The notes under the pieces were generated by a model that worked only from the letters and a program-made list of their open reading frames with translations, did not search any database and was not told the origin of the DNA. Of a DNA stretch of 64,000 bases, positions 11,374 through 21,902 are shown piece after piece. This DNA comes from Coenobita brevimanus (lineage: Eukaryota; Arthropoda; Malacostraca; Decapoda; Coenobitidae): NCBI GenBank assembly GCA_032717465.1, contig CM064658.1, positions 8,162,395-8,226,394 on the forward strand, written 5' to 3'. Every line of letters begins with the position of its first letter. Position 1 is the first letter of the stretch. The position numbers and the translations under genes are program-made.

Positions 11374-12555
11374 ATGAAGCTGAAAGGGGTGAAAGCCAAA
11401 CTTCTGGTCGATACGGGAGCGGCCAGATCCTACCTTAATAGCCATTACTTCTCCCGTCACAAGTTGACCTTTGGCCCACTCTGCCCCACAGCCACTCACC
11501 TTGTGGATGCGGGGGATGGCCCCCTGCCCATTCGTGGGGAGACACGGACCCCAAAAGTCGACACCCACCAACCGGTGTCAACCCAACACCAGTTTATAAT
11601 ATTTGACTCCTCCTGCCGGAATTACGATGGATACCTGGGGTTGGATCTGTTGCAGAAGTTAGGAGCCACCACAGATTGCCGCAACAGACAGCTCCAGTTC
11701 CGTGCACTCCCCGCCCCCCCCCCCAGGCCGTCTGCACCTGCACGCCCTGGCCCTGGCCGGAAGACTCTGTCCCCCCCTCCCTTCCTCCCCCTCTTCTCCC
11801 CCCACCACCCCCCCTCCCTCTTTCCCTGCCACCGTTTCTGCCGCGGTCCCCATTCCCCCCACCATGAAGCTTGGGTGCCCCTTAACCGGCCCTCCGGCCC
11901 CTCCGTCCTATTTTCCCCACTCCTGCTGCCGGGAACCCTCTTGGCCTGCCTTCTGCCCCCAACCTTCCTTCCCCCACATCACATGGCTGTCCGGATCGCC
12001 AACCTTGCCCCCTCACCCCTCACACTCCCAAAAGGGCTCGTAATCAGAGAGATGGAGGAGGCCGACCCCTGCACCCCTTCCCCTTCCAACTCCCCCATCC
12101 CCCTGCTCCCTATCCCCGACCATCTCTCCGCCCATCAGTCAGACACCCTTCGCCGCCTACTCCTGGATTTCCAGGACCTGTTTGCAGCAGGACCAGCGGA
12201 CATTGGACATACTATTTACCTGGCTCACGAAATTCATACAACGGGCCCACCGATCAGACAGCCATCCCGATGGAAGGACCCCAAACAGAGGGAAGATGAA
12301 GACCACCAAATGCAAGAGATGATCGAAGTTGGAGTCATCTCCCCCTACACCAGCCCCTGGTCCTCCCCTGTCGTCCTTGTAAAAAAGAAGGATGGCACGA
12401 TGTGGTTCTGCGTCGACTACCGCCGACTTAACGTCATAACTACCAAAGACGCCACTCCAATCCCACGCATTGATGATTCCCTGGATTCCCTGTATGGAGC
12501 CTCCTGGTTCTCAACCCTGGACCTCCAGTCGGGGTATTGGCAGGTTCCCATGTGA
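11374..12555 (+). pseudogene. pol: gypsy element D pol, protease and N-terminal reverse transcriptase
   Basis: The first part of a broken polyprotein. An aspartic protease is marked by [13 protein letters not shown] (catalytic DTGA) about 15 residues in. A long proline-rich linker follows (codons 110-230). Reverse transcriptase begins near [10 protein letters not shown] and shows [21 protein letters not shown] and the first catalytic aspartate in [17 protein letters not shown] stop at 12553-12555 cuts the frame straight after that motif. Protease cleaves the polyprotein and RT copies the RNA; neither can be made complete from this copy. The frame is -1 relative to gag. Confidence 0.88.
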
Positions 12556-13283
12556 CAGGAGGATCGAGGCAAAACTGCTTTCTCGACCAGCAACAGGAAA
12601 CATTACGAGTTTAACGTCCTGCTATTCGGTTCTGCAACACCCCCACCACCTTCTCCAGGTTAATGGAATCCGTCCTCAGCAGTCTCACGTGGGAAATCTG
12701 CCTCGCATACTTGGACGACGTCATTGTCTTCAGCCAAACCTGGGCCGACCACCTGCAGCACCTCCGCCGGGTTTTTACCAGGATCCGACAGGCAGGCCTG
12801 AAACTCTGGCCCATCAAGTGCATTTTAGTCGCCAGGACCGTCTCGTTCCTGGGGCACGTCATCTCCCAGGTGGGAATATCTCCTGACCCTGACAAACTCC
12901 GCGCCATTGCGGATATACCCCCACCACAGGACGTCCATGGGATCAGAGCCTTCCTCGGCTTGACGTCCTATTACCGCCGTTTCGTGAAGGGGTTCCCCCA
13001 CATCGCCAAACCCCTCCACGACCTGACCCGTATGGGGGAGCTGTTCCTCTGAACAGACAAGAGACGAGCTGCCTTCCAGCAGCTTAAAGACAAGCTCGTT
13101 TCTGCCCCCATCGTGGCCTTCCCCGACTATGCCCTCCTGTTCCGCATCTATACTTACGTCTCTCTCCTTGCCATTGGCACTGTGTTAGCACAAGTCCAGG
13201 AGGGCTGCAAACACATCATCACCTGTGCCAGCCGTACCATAAATCAGGCGGAGAAAAACTATGCTGCCACCAAACGGTAATGC
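12556..13283 (+). pseudogene. pol: gypsy element D pol, C-terminal RT and N-terminal RNase H
   Basis: After the TGA at 12553 the homology continues, but a frame change occurs around 12600-12660. The RT active site YLDDVIVFSQTW is at about 12709, followed by the connection domain (FLGHVISQVGISPDPDKL, FLGLTSYYRRFVKGF). A TGA at 13050-13052 replaces what is usually a tryptophan, and RNase H-like sequence begins after it. A TAA at 13278-13280 is the next stop. The damage is typical of an old, non-mobile copy. Confidence 0.85.
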
Positions 13284-14207
13284 TTGGGCATAATCTGGGC
13301 GCTCGAGCACGTCCAGGCATATCTCCCCAGGACCCAAGTCACCATCATTACAGACCACCAATCCCTCCAGTGGTTACGAGAATCCGACACCCACAACGCC
13401 CAGCTCATCCAATGGCGCGAAACCCTGGAGGAATTCAATTACGAGATTTCATACCTCCCCGGCAAACTCCATACCAACACGGACACTCTCTCTTGGCTCC
13501 CCATCCACGCCGCCCAGCCCGAACCAGACGTCCTCCAACAGTGGCATTGCAGGGAGCAGCCCCCTTGGATTCCTCACCACCTTTTCAAAAAACTGTATCA
13601 CCAGGGCGACCACCTCCTAACCCCATCAGGCCATATCCTCCTAGACCCTGACACCACCCATGACACCCTGCAACACCTTCACACCCACACCGGCATTCAC
13701 CTGGGTACTAAAAAACTGTTGCAGGTGTTCAATGACACCTACTGGGTGCCCGACCCTTCCGCCCTTGCCAAGAAAATTATCCAAACCTGCCGTGCCTGCG
13801 CCCTTGGTAAAGACATCACCTGCACCGCAGGACCATTGGGCCATATCACCGCCCACAAACCCTGGCAGCTGCTAGCGATTGACATGGTAGGGCCCTTACC
13901 CCCAAAATCGGGCGACAGATACGTCATCACTTTCATCGACACATACTCCAAATTCATCGTGGCCTTCCCAGCGAAAGAACACCATGCTGTCGCAGTAGCC
14001 GACGCCCTCCTTCGGCACGTATTCCCCTATTTCGGCATTCCCCAACCAATCCACTCAGACAATGCGCCCGAATTCACTGGTAAGGTCTGGGAGGAACTAG
14101 CCCATATCTTTGGATACAATATCTCCCACTCCTTCCCCTACTGGCCACAAGGAAATGCAGTGTGCGAGTGCAGTCATCATATGCTGATGAACCAGCTCCA
14201 CTCATGA
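13284..14207 (+). pseudogene. pol: gypsy element D pol, RNase H end and integrase core
   Basis: An open stretch of 307 codons. RNase H is recognised by IITDHQSLQWL (catalytic D) and YLPGKLHTNTDTLSWLP. The integrase follows: a zinc-binding HHCC region (HTHTGIHLGTKKLL ... CRACALGKDI), then the DDE core with AIDMVGPLPP, IHSDNAPEFTG and the glutamate in VCECSH. Integrase would insert the cDNA into the genome. The frame ends at a TGA (14205-14207), with further TGA codons in the same frame at 14253 and 14301. Confidence 0.9.
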
Positions 14208-14948
14208 ATAGAGGCGACTAAAGATGATGACTGGCCCGCCCCCGTATGAATCATACAATGGGGCATCAACTACTGCCCCCGAGAGGACGGAATTTCGCCA
14301 TATGAGTGAATGTTTGGAGAAACACCCCTCCTTCTACCCCTCCGGCAACACCTACAACCTCCCGCCTCCACTCCCACGACAGACCCACTACACCAACTCA
14401 GATGCCATTTGACCCACCTCCAACACAACCTAGACCTCAGCCCCAACACTGCCTCTAACCCCTACAAGCCGGGTGACACAGTCATGATAGCTCAGCTCCC
14501 TACCCTCCACAAGCTCGCACCCCGCTACACAGGACCCCACACCATCACCCGCATCCCTAACCCCTATCAGATCATCGTTAATTACCACGGCACTCCTCGC
14601 ACCCTCCGAAACCGGCACATGCGCCCCTTCCGCACTCCTGCCCCCACCGCCCCGGCCCCATGCCCCGTCCCACCCTCTACTCCCGCGCTACCCCCTCCTA
14701 CTACCTATGAATGCTACATCTTCTCCCCATCCTCCTCACCCTCCCCCCCCATCACTTCTGCCTCACTGGCTGTCACACCTCATCACACCTCACCTGACAA
14801 CCCACTGACACCACCAACACCCCACCACTCTTCCACCCCATCTCTACCCGCCACCCCCTCCCCCACACCCAGCACCACATGTCCTGCCCCCACCCCCACA
14901 CCCCCACCTCTGCCACCACCCACCGCCGCCCCCACACCCTCCAGCCCA

Positions 14949-14990
<42 letters not shown>

Positions 14991-15625
14991 CCAACTCCCC
15001 CTGCCCTGCCCCAACCACCCCCCCACCCACCCGTATGCGCCCCATGCACCTCGCGCCCATGCCAGCCCTGCACACCCACATCACCACCCACACCTACACT
15101 CAGAACAACCACCACCCACTCCAGGCACCTCTCCTGCCCAGCCACCTGATACACCCACTCCCCCACCCCACCTGCCTCGCTGCAAAATCACACCCCCACC
15201 CCTACCCTAAACCATCTCACACTCATGATACAGCAAGCACAAATCCCAGCCACCTACACTCCTCCGAGACGCTATGCTGCATTACCCCAGCATAAAACCC
15301 GACACTCACCATCCATCCCAAGCATTCAACACCACACCACACCACGAGCAACAACTACCACCATGAAGATACGGCGAGCTGTATGGGCACCGTCACTCGG
15401 ACACAACCAGCGAGTCCGAGGACCACTCCACCTTCTTCAACTCCTCCACTCCTTCACCACCACATCCACCCTCTTCCTTGCCTGCGATGAGGAACAGGAC
15501 GAGGACACCGCCACCACCGCCTGGCACGCCCTCCTCCGACATCTGCAGCCAGTCTACGCCACCTACAATACGCAAGTCTATCACCTCCAGTCACAGGGAC
15601 GTGACTTTTTCCCGGCAGACGGTGG
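14208..15625 (+). pseudogene. pol: gypsy element D pol, integrase C-terminus and Pro/Thr-rich tail
   Basis: Sequence after the integrase core keeps one frame apart from TGA codons. It includes the GPF/Y-type module (YTGPHTITRIPNPYQI, near 14526-14573) and then a long low-complexity tail of proline, threonine, serine and histidine. An (AC)n microsatellite lies inside the tail at 14949-14988. The last part ends in GRDFFPADGGK and runs across the polypurine tract into the 3' LTR. Element C has the same design and nearly the same ending (GRDFFLKDGGE), so the tail is a conserved feature. Its role is unknown. Confidence 0.75.
14949..14988. repeat. (AC)n microsatellite
   Basis: About 20 uninterrupted AC dinucleotides lie inside the proline/threonine-rich tail of pol, where they would be read as Thr-His or His-Thr. 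Confidence 0.95.
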
Positions 15626-17990
15626 TAAAATGCAACATAGTGCCCCTGTGAACACCCAGACACCCCCACAAGGAGCCCATAGAGGAGCAGCAGCAGCACG
15701 CTGGGACACGATGCGACAACGGCCTAAGTCAGCCCGGGCTGTGCGCCCCTATAACCCGCAGCCCGCCCGCCGTCACCATAGCAGGAATACCACACTACCT
15801 TCCAGGCGAGCCTTCATCATCCAGCTAAGGGATGGAGCTGCCTATCCAGCTCCTGCCAGCATCCCAGAGACGGCCTGTAGCTGCTCACCCCTCTTTAAGG
15901 AGACGGCCTGTAGCTGCTCTGAAGGTTCTAAGGAGACAGCCTGTAGCCGCTCCCGCCTTCATCAGGTGTCGGCCTGTAGCCGCTCCCGCCTTTGTCAGGT
16001 GTCGGCCTGTAGCCGCTCTGAAGGTGTCTTCCTTGAGACAGCCTGTAGCCGCTCTGAAGGTGTCTTCCTTGAGACAGCCTGTAGCCACTCTGAAGGTGTC
16101 TTCCTTGAGACAGCCTGTAGCCGCTTGCCCCTCGCTAAGGAGATGGCCTGTAGCCGCTCTGAGGGTAACCAGGAGACGGCCTGTAGCCACTCCCATCTTC
16201 GCCAGGAGACGGCCTGGAGCCGCTCTGAAGGTGTTCTCCCAGAGACGGCCTGTAGCTGCTCAAACCCTCTCCTGCAGGAGACAGCCTGTAGCCGCTCCTG
16301 CCTTCGTCAGACGGCCTGTAGCCGCTCACTCCTCCTGAAGGAGACGCCTGTAGCCACTCTGAGGGTAACGAGGAGACGGCATGTAGCTGTTCCCGCCTTT
16401 GTCAGACGGCCTGTAGCCGCTCCAAAGGTGTTCCCACTGAGACGGCCTGCAGCCGCTCCCGCCTTCGTCAGACGGTCTGTAGCAGCTCCGAAGGTGATTC
16501 CCCTGAGACGGCCTATAGCCGCTCACTCCTCCTGAAGGAGACTGCCTGTAGCTGCTCTGAGGGTAACGAGAAGACGGCCTGTAGCTGCTCCCGCCTTTGT
16601 CAGACGACCTGTAGCCGCTCCGAAGGTGTTCCCCCTGAAACAGCCTGTAGCCGCTCAACACCCCTCCTGCAGGAGATGGCCTGTAGCTGCTCCCGCCTTC
16701 GTCAGATGGCCTGTAGCCACTCCGAAGGTGCTCCTGGGTTTGCTGGCAGCCACCCACTCTCTCAGGCCACAGCCAGTAGCCGGGCCTTGGCGCTGGCCTG
16801 TAGCCAGGCCCTACGGCAGGAGACGGCCTGTAGCCGCTCCACCGCCTGTAGCTGACGCCTGTTCCCCGACCCCTGACACAGCGGGAGTCTCGGGCATAGG
16901 GGAGTATTGGAGAGGCCCGGTAATCTCACCTGGCCTCTACTCCCTACAACTGGCTCTGGAGAAGACCCACCTGACAGACCCTGATGCAGACCGGTGCCGC
17001 AGCCCCTTCCTGTCGGCACCGCCAAGCCCCGGGGACCGCACCTCTCGGGAACCCCAGACCGCCCCCAGAACTCCCAGGCGGGAACTCCCCACACCTCGAT
17101 GGCGGAGGCCCTCATCCTCCGTCAGGAGCCTGAATGACTGTTTCAGGCAATTGTTCGGCCCCAGTCCTGAGGGCCACACGTCTGTCCCCAGCCCTGATAG
17201 CGCTGGACTTTTCGCCACCCACAGCTGTGGACGAGAAAGACGCCCCTGCATGTGGTCCCGTGCCCTCTGAGTACGGAGGCCCCTGGTGGTGCCCAGCCCC
17301 GTCAGTAGCGGAGCTGTGCCGCCCCTCCGCCCGTGCCCCTGGCTCCAGACGCAGACCGGGGTGATCCTAACTGTGAAATATCAGTGATCAAACAGTGCCT
17401 AGGCAGAACAGTGAATTTACCTTGTCGCAGGAATCAGCAACAATACCCAGTGTTGCAGAGAATAATAGATACAGTGAACAGTGTACAGAATAATACAGTG
17501 TCAAGATCAAAGCGGTAGAGAGAGTGATAACAGTTAGTCAAAAGCGGAATACAAGTGGAGGGTAATAAAGTAAACACGCTGCCATCAGAAAGTATCTCAT
17601 ACTACCATAATCAAAATCAGACCCAAGTGCCTCACACCACCCTCCCCATTGTGAATTAACCTTAGCAACTCCACACGTATAGAAACCCTAGACTTCCATA
17701 ATTGAGAAAGCTCTGCATTAAGTGCTATTCACTGCGACGTAAAACAGTATCCTGCGAGATACTACTGACCATATGTAGATATAAGTGTTTATAATCGCCC
17801 AGTATACTTGTGTCTGTAACATCTACTCATTCCCCTGTCTAACTAAGCAATACACCTGTAAGGTTGTTGCTTGGAGTTTTAGTGTCCTTCCTCTCTCTTA
17901 TTTGTCTAAGCCCCAGTCTCGAAAGAGAGCCTCGCTATACACTAGGCGTTTACGGAACGGGAAGCCGAGCCAAAAACACCTAGCATTACA
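15626..17990 (+). repeat. 3' LTR of gypsy element D
   Basis: The 2365-bp LTR starts TAAAATGC and ends GCATTACA, and is followed by the duplicated GGAAG. Outside the minisatellite it is closely similar to the 5' LTR, for example in the stretch from 16860 to 17990. The conserved module GTTCGGCCCCAGTCCTGAGG is at 17154-17173. Confidence 0.9.
15866..16855. repeat. Expanded LTR minisatellite
   Basis: Roughly 25-30 irregular units of 26-42 bases share the core GACGGCCTGTAGCCGCTC followed by TGAAGGTGTTCCC or CCGCCTTCGTCA. The matching block in the 5' LTR (9010-9205) has about six. One frame stays open through most of it, reading ETACSRSEGVFL-type repeats, but nothing suggests translation. Confidence 0.9.
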
Positions 17991-18225
17991 GGAAGGACGG
18001 TGGCCATTGCTGCGGTCCTGCAGGGGGTGGTAGATGAGAAGCGTATGGTGGCCGTCTTCTCCTCGATGCGGATGGTGGCTGTTGTTGCTGTTCTACCTGC
18101 TGTCAAGGAGCAAGTCTCACCCTGATCCTGACGGGTGCTGATCCGGCCTGAGAGTAGTGCGGCGGGGTGGCGTACTTTCCATGGGCTCCATTGAGGGGAA
18201 GAGGGATGTCTGGTGATAGATGACA
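17991..18225 (-). mobile_element. LTR-type repeat A, second part
   Basis: This continues LTR A after the element D insertion. The joined sequence keeps the TGGCCATTGCTGCGGTCCTG minisatellite pattern of 8640-8760. In reverse complement it holds the GTCAGGATCAGGGTGAGACTT stretch that matches element C (CGCCAGGATCGGGGTGGGACT), and the LTR would start with TGTCATC at about 18225. Confidence 0.6.
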
Positions 18226-18766
18226 TGCCTGTTTGGCTCGGACCTTGTACGCGCCTCCTGTGGTCTCCCCTTGGTGCTGGTCTTCCCGGTGCTAGTATTT
18301 CAGTAGTGTGTTGTCAGGATAACGTGACGCATTCGTAGGGTGTCGTGGGATGTCGTAGCAGTGTCTCTGTGTGTTTTAGCACTAACGTGACTGTGTCATG
18401 AAATGGCCGTTTAGGCCTACCGTTTGAGGTATGATCGTGGCATTTCACGAAGATCATACCTTAAGGGTAAGATCGTGGTGATTGGGGCCGTTCTCGAAGA
18501 TGAATTTGAGTATAGGACACGGGCCTAAGGCGCTTCTAAAGGATGTTGTGGTCCATCGGGGGTTTAACTGCAGGGTATAGTGTGGGCTTATTGCTCATAT
18601 AATGTCACTTAAGGATCATCAACTGGCCATTCCTGCCGTAAATATCCCGGGTAGGATGCTAATATTATGATATGTTGATTGATCGGTTGAAATATTCATT
18701 GTTGTAAAGGTATACAGAGTATATTATTTTTTCTTCCTATAATTACCAAATAGGCGATATATAAGT
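18226..18766. other. Unassigned; one strong hairpin
   Basis: No gene is supported. Positions 18429-18460 form an inverted repeat, GGTATGATCGTG...CACGAAGATCATACC, with an 11-base near-perfect stem. Short GTCGTAGC motifs echo those at 5560-5870. Confidence 0.5.
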
Positions 18767-18890
18767 GGGAGGGGGTGTGAGCTGGAGGAAGGGCAGCCAA
18801 ATGGAAGTGGACAGCGACGTGGAGGCGATCTGTTTGTGGCCATCCCTTACAGGATTGAGGTGTCTGGCGATAGATAGATAGATAGTCATC
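18767..18890 (+). mobile_element. RTE-like LINE, 3' tail fragment
   Basis: GTGGGAGGGGGTGTGAG through GGCCATCCCTTACAGGATTGAGG and a (GATA)n tail match the LINE 3' end found at 36760-36950 and 40832-41076. It abuts the end of the cold-shock-domain pseudogene on the other strand. Confidence 0.75.
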
Positions 18891-18896
18891 ATACTC

Positions 18897-20121
18897 CTAT
18901 TTCTTACCAATACATGGGTTAGTAGTAGCAGTAATAGCTATTGCCACAGGTTCATCTTTGTGACTGACTAAGCCCGTCAGAGTAATAAGCAAGATGGACA
19001 TCAGAGGGAACCACTTGAGTCCATTATACGGCTCTAAGTTGCTATTCAGCTTCATTTTCTTTAAAATGTTGTAGACGAGTTTATGAGCGTCAGATTTGCT
19101 CCAGTCGATGACAATGTCGGCGCTGGTAGGAGGGGACACGCTGGATGTAAGGTCGCTGACAGGCTTGGTGGAGGGTGGAGGCAGGTCGAGGCACTTAACA
19201 ATTAACCGGAGGTTGCCTTGTCGTCTTCCCCGCTTTGTTCTTTTTCGTCGGCAATGTGGACGAAGGAGAAGCACTTGCCTCCATGGTGGTCTGGAGGTCT
19301 GCTATGGCAGGCGGATTGCCATCAGTAGTGGGTGGTGGTGCCGGGAGGGGAGGGACGTCAGCGTCCTGGTGGGTGGATGGGATGGGAGAAGCAACCCTCC
19401 CCACGACTGCTGACGGCGAGTGGTGAGAGGTGGGAATGTCGTCATGATCGATGTCCATAGGCAGGGCAGGTGTGGTGGTGAAGGAAGACGTAGCCCTGTT
19501 AAGGGAAATTTTAAGCTGTAGCCTTTTCCCCGGTGTTGTGCGGGGTTTGGGAGGCTGCAGCTTCAGGGCTCGACGCTCCTGACGAGGAGCTGGCTGTGCA
19601 TCACGGGCGTAGCTCTGAGAGATGGCAAGACGCAAAACCCCATTCTCATCAAATATCTGGGGGAGAAAAACGAGCAACACATCCTTGTCTTCGCCAAAGA
19701 ACGTCTTTGCCGTCGCGGTGCACATGGCGACGATAATGTCAGTCTCCCCAGTACATCAACGATCCTTGGGCCGGCGCCCCCAGGTCATAGGGCGCTGCCG
19801 TGCATGGGCAGAGCCCTGCACAGCTGCATCCCCCGGCCCGGTGACGTCCTTAGCCTCGGGACCCTTCGGTGATTGGTGGAGACGAAACAACCGTCTTGCC
19901 CTCGCCTAATGAGCGCTGGAGGCGTCAATGAAGTGGGTGCAATGATCCCGAGGCGGTGCACGAATACATCAGTGCCGGTGTCCTGGCTCCAGATGAACCC
20001 GCACCCCGCCTTCACACTGTATTACTTCACCGTCCCCATAATGGTCTCGGCTTGTGGGCGCTCACTGCCAGTGTTAGCTCCCCCTCAGTGGGTCGAAGGC
20101 TGAGGCAGGAGAAGAGGCCAT
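18897..20121 (-). pseudogene. Broken coding region with a cold-shock domain
   Basis: Read from 20121 downward. After a short start, MASSPASAF, come the hallmarks of a Y-box-type cold-shock domain: GTVK, an RNP1-like KAGCGFI, an RNP2-like DVFVH, GEGKTVV and EAKDVTGPGDA. Such domains bind single-stranded nucleic acid, usually mRNA. A further 190 codons, mostly in one frame (19195-19725), are basic and then Pro/Ser/Thr-rich; I do not recognise them. A final part ends at 18897 (WSKSDAHKLVYNILKKMKL). Damage includes a TAA inside the domain, a frameshift near 19890, a TGA at 19756-19758 and a frameshift near 19200. It could be a processed pseudogene of a Y-box-like gene or ORF1 of an unrecognised retroelement. 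No poly(A) was found. Confidence 0.6.
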
Positions 20122-20210
20122 GGCTGGAGAGAGAGATGTTGACTCCACCGCTGCTGAACAGGCACTGGTCTGTGACTGACTATAGGGGTGTTGCAAGCTA
20201 GGTGTGACTG

Positions 20211-20282
20211 AGACGGAGGGATAGAGTGGAGAGGGATATGAGGGAGGGGGGGCGAGTTGGAGAGAGAACAGCCTAGCTGTCC
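20211..20282 (+). mobile_element. Possible LINE 3' fragment
   Basis: GACGGAGGGATAGAGTGGAG, GATATGAGGGAGGGGGGGCG and AGTTGGAGAGAGAACAG resemble the penultimate part of the RTE-like LINE 3' end. The terminal GGCCACCCC...TAGA part is absent. Confidence 0.45.
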
Positions 20283-20760
20283 TTCGCCATCTGCCTGTCC
20301 TTTCTCCAACTTACACCCTCCTCTTACATAGGAATCCACATCTTAATACGCCAACAAAACAAATCTCGTAGTTAATAAGTGAGATGTATTAATTCCCATT
20401 CTCTGTGAATACCCTGAATTTGCACCAAAATTCTACAGTAGAAAGCATATTCATAACGTATAGAGTAACCACAGAGAGTAACACATACAACTACTACCTA
20501 CGCCAAGATTATCCTTTTGCCAGCGTTTGTTTGTTTGCATGTCTCTTAGCAGGATTATTCAAAAAGTTATGTACCGATTTTGATGAAATCCTGTTTAAGG
20601 GGAGGGCCATGGTCCAAGGAAGAAATTATTAAATTTGGGGTCGCATCTAGGTCCGGAGTATCCTGCGCGATATCTCCAAAAGGCCTCAATGAATTTCAGT
20701 GAAATTTTGTGGAAAGGTGTGCCATAGGTCAAGGAACAATTGTTTAAATTTGGGGGCAGA

Positions 20761-20834
20761 TCCGGATCCTATGTATTCCACACAATATAACCACGGATCC
20801 GGATCCTATGTATTCCACACAATATAACCACGGA
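20761..20834. repeat. 37-bp tandem duplication
   Basis: The unit TCCGGATCCTATGTATTCCA... occurs twice without a mismatch (20761-20797 and 20798-20834). The surrounding 20560-20880 sequence holds two diverged, roughly 100-base echoes of ATGGTCCAAGGAAGAA/ATTAAATTTGGGG, so an older duplication underlies it. Confidence 0.9.
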
Positions 20835-21029
20835 TATGGACCCGGATCCTTTTTAATGGCAATGGCATTCGAGGAGGTATGCGCTCAATGAATGCTTACT
20901 AGTTTTTCAGTCTTGTATTACTCACATTTCTCAGCAAATGCTACACTGATTACGTTACTCAGTGCTGTACATAATTATTTCGTTTGTATATTTGTCACTG
21001 ACTGTAACTTGTAAAATGAGCATAGACTT

Positions 21030-21863
21030 TGAGATGCCTGTCCCCATGGGAAACCCAGGGAGGGCTGTCGCAACACCTACCCCAGGAAGGACCCACGGCC
21101 CCACACCCACCCCAGAAGGAGACCACGGAGGAGAGTATAGAGAGAGCGCCGGGCCCGAGCGAGATTGGCCTAGGTGTCCCACGGCCCTAAACCCCTCTTT
21201 CTCTCTTCCCCTCAACATGTCCACCAGCAGGAGAGCAGTCTCAGCCGGCCAGCCCTCGCCAGGATCGGGGTGGGACTTGTCTCTGCACAGTCCCAAGCAG
21301 CACCGCAGTGACAACTACTGTATGCACTGGAGAAGGGACTGCCACTGTATGCCCTTCAGCTGTTGCCCTCTGCAGCCCCGCGGTGACGGCCACTGTACTC
21401 ATTGGGCAGGACGTGATGGCCACTGTAGCACGTTGGCTGCAGCCACCCCTGGAACCAACCCCACGGTGATGGCCACTGTACGCACTGGGCTGGATGTGAC
21501 GGCCACTGTAAGCATGTCGGCTGGCAAACCAGGCAGATGCAGAGCCGCGGTGACAGCCATTGTCCACACCGGGGAAGGGACGACCACTGTATGCCCTTTG
21601 TCTGCCTCCTCCTTAGGGAACAGCACTGCAGTGACGGCCACTGTATGCACTGGGGAAGGGACGGCCACTGTATCCCCTTCAGCTGTTGTCTCTAGGGTTT
21701 GTGGAACCGTGGTGACGACCTCTGTATGCACTGGGGGAGGGACAGCCACTGTACGCACCGGGGAAGGGATGGCCACTGTACGTCCTTCATCCACAGCCCC
21801 TGAGACTACCCCTTCGGAGGAAATCCCTGGCTCAGCCCACCACCCATCAGGAGGCCAAGTGGG

Positions 21864-21865
<2 letters not shown>
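21030..21865 (+). repeat. 5' LTR of element C, truncated
   Basis: It matches the 3' LTR from TGAGATG through GGCTCAGCCCACCACCCATC. It carries a minisatellite of GTGACGGCCACTGTATGCACTGG-type units (about 21300-21790) that is much longer than the corresponding block of the 3' LTR (24960-25170). As in element D, the two LTRs differ mainly in copy number of this block, but here the 5' one is longer. Confidence 0.82.

Positions 21866-21897
<32 letters not shown>
21866..21897. repeat. (TC)n microsatellite at a deletion junction
   Basis: About 16 TC units lie exactly where the 5' LTR of element C stops and pol sequence starts. Confidence 0.9.
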
Positions 21898-21898
<1 letters not shown>

Positions 21899-21902
21899 CT
21901 CA

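Larger units (their letters stand above)
8774..17990 (+). mobile_element. Ty3/gypsy LTR retrotransposon D, complete but decayed
   Basis: Two LTRs (8774-10350 and 15626-17990) flank a gag-pol interior, and the element is bordered by a perfect 5-bp duplication GGAAG (8769-8773 and 17991-17995). Domain order protease, reverse transcriptase, RNase H, integrase identifies Ty3/gypsy. The primer-binding region begins just after 10350 (TGGTGGACAGCGG); the primer tRNA was not identified. A purine-rich tract (AGACGGTGG) precedes the 3' LTR. gag is open, while pol carries at least five in-frame stops and one frame change, so this copy is not autonomous. It sits inside LTR A. Confidence 0.92.

Noticed and set aside
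15225..16535. A 436-codon frame running from the pol tail into the 3' LTR
   Set aside because: Most of it is the LTR minisatellite, whose unit length happens to keep a frame open. It crosses the LTR boundary and is not a gene.
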